From assembly GCF_050589645.1 (NCBI RefSeq), contig NZ_JBNGOQ010000003.1:124001-188000 (forward strand): DNA of 64,000 nt, written 5' to 3'. The notes beneath the pieces are model-generated. The model searched no databases. It had not been told where the DNA came from and saw only the letters and a list, made by a program, of their open reading frames with translations. The stretch comes from JBNGOQ01 sp050589645 (GTDB lineage: Bacteria; Bacteroidota; Bacteroidia; Flavobacteriales; Flavobacteriaceae). The position numbers and the translations under genes are program-made. Of this stretch, positions 63,821 through 64,000 are shown in pieces (the stretch's first letter is position 1; each line of letters starts with the position of its first letter).

Positions 63821-63900
63821 TTAACAATCTCATTGTTCCGAGAGCCGGGCGAATTCAGAATTTGGGAACCAAATAAAAACCCTAAAAATTCTAAGGTTTT
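63821..63900. repeat. Right 80-bp direct repeat flanking the SIR2 gene
   Basis: It is the ungapped partner of 60835-60914. Read on the minus strand, TTCGCCCGGCTCTCGGAACA resembles a tRNA T-arm and acceptor end. The final part (63876-63900) is an imperfect hairpin with A and T runs that can terminate the SIR2 message. After it, CCTATAGGG (63901-63909) and CCCTATAG (63951-63958) form an inverted pair. A possible ATG at 63991 may begin another gene beyond the window. Confidence 0.7.
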
Positions 63901-64000
63901 CCTATAGGGATACAAGGGAAATAATTCCTAATTTTTAAATCTACACTTCGCCCTATAGTTTTAGTCATCATCACCTACAGCTTTCTGGAAATGAAAAAAT

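Noticed and set aside
60835..63900. Real tRNA genes in the 80-bp repeats
   Set aside because: Only the T-arm and acceptor-like end can be seen; no D-arm or anticodon arm can be folded, so they are at most remnants.

Overview
The window looks like a chromosome segment of a member of the Bacteroidota, most likely a marine Flavobacteriaceae. The evidence is type IX secretion C-terminal signals (type B on the C-type lectin protein, type A on a small protein before the RHS gene), many lipoproteins with SPaseII lipoboxes, TAnnTTTG-type -7 promoter boxes placed close to start codons, DUF1343 and PD40 proteins, and an ECF sigma/TPR/CHAT locus. I see no rRNA, tRNA gene or CRISPR array. Genus cannot be assigned from the sequence alone.

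Layout. 1-6.7 kb: small envelope lipoproteins, a VOC protein, an alpha/beta hydrolase divergent from an HxlR regulator, a HerA-like ATPase and a secreted RidA protein. 6.8-20.2 kb: a large C-type lectin T9SS cargo, queE, a 778-bp gene-free block of near-identical tandem repeats, a secreted zincin lipoprotein, and housekeeping-type enzymes (methyltransferase, YkgJ, fatty-acid hydroxylase, NamZ-like DUF1343, LolE/FtsX-type permease, cystathionine beta-synthase-like enzyme, M20 peptidase, aldose epimerase). 20.2-25.1 kb: a Crp/Fnr regulator, a secreted unknown, a SulP transporter and an MBL-rhodanese persulfide dioxygenase. The last two carry Crp-like operators at nearly the same distance from their -7 boxes, so this reads as a local sulfur/sulfide regulon. 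25.2-31.1 kb: DnaQ/GIY-YIG nuclease, FdhF/YdeP oxidoreductase, HtrA-type protease and a PD40 protein. 31.2-39.9 kb: a relic of a CPBP protease, an ECF sigma factor / membrane TPR / secreted TPR-CHAT operon, and two unknown lipoproteins.

40.7-52.4 kb is an accessory polymorphic-toxin island: a tail-fibre-like protein, a small T9SS protein, a 2237-residue SpvB/TcdB/RHS protein with a variable C-terminal tip, a run of small AT-rich probable immunity genes, an AT-rich lipoprotein and an ORF6N protein. It is bordered and interrupted by repeats, and a 20-bp-spaced double motif occurs both before and after the island. 52.5-55.8 kb is a compact NAD(P)/ADP-ribose set (macrodomain, NrtR-like Nudix regulator, SPFH protein, divergent NAD kinase), with three related 17-bp palindromic operators ahead of the regulator and the SPFH gene.

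56-60.8 kb holds a BNR/Ycf48-like lipoprotein, an isoprenylcysteine-methyltransferase-like membrane protein and a Tat-type NAD-dependent epimerase. At 61.1-63.8 kb a lone AT-rich 907-residue protein with an N-terminal SIR2 fold (GAGCS, NxD, KPHGT) sits between two 80-bp direct repeats. Each repeat carries what looks like a degenerate tRNA 3' end plus a hairpin. This is the best candidate in the window for an undescribed, horizontally acquired, probably antiviral single-gene system.
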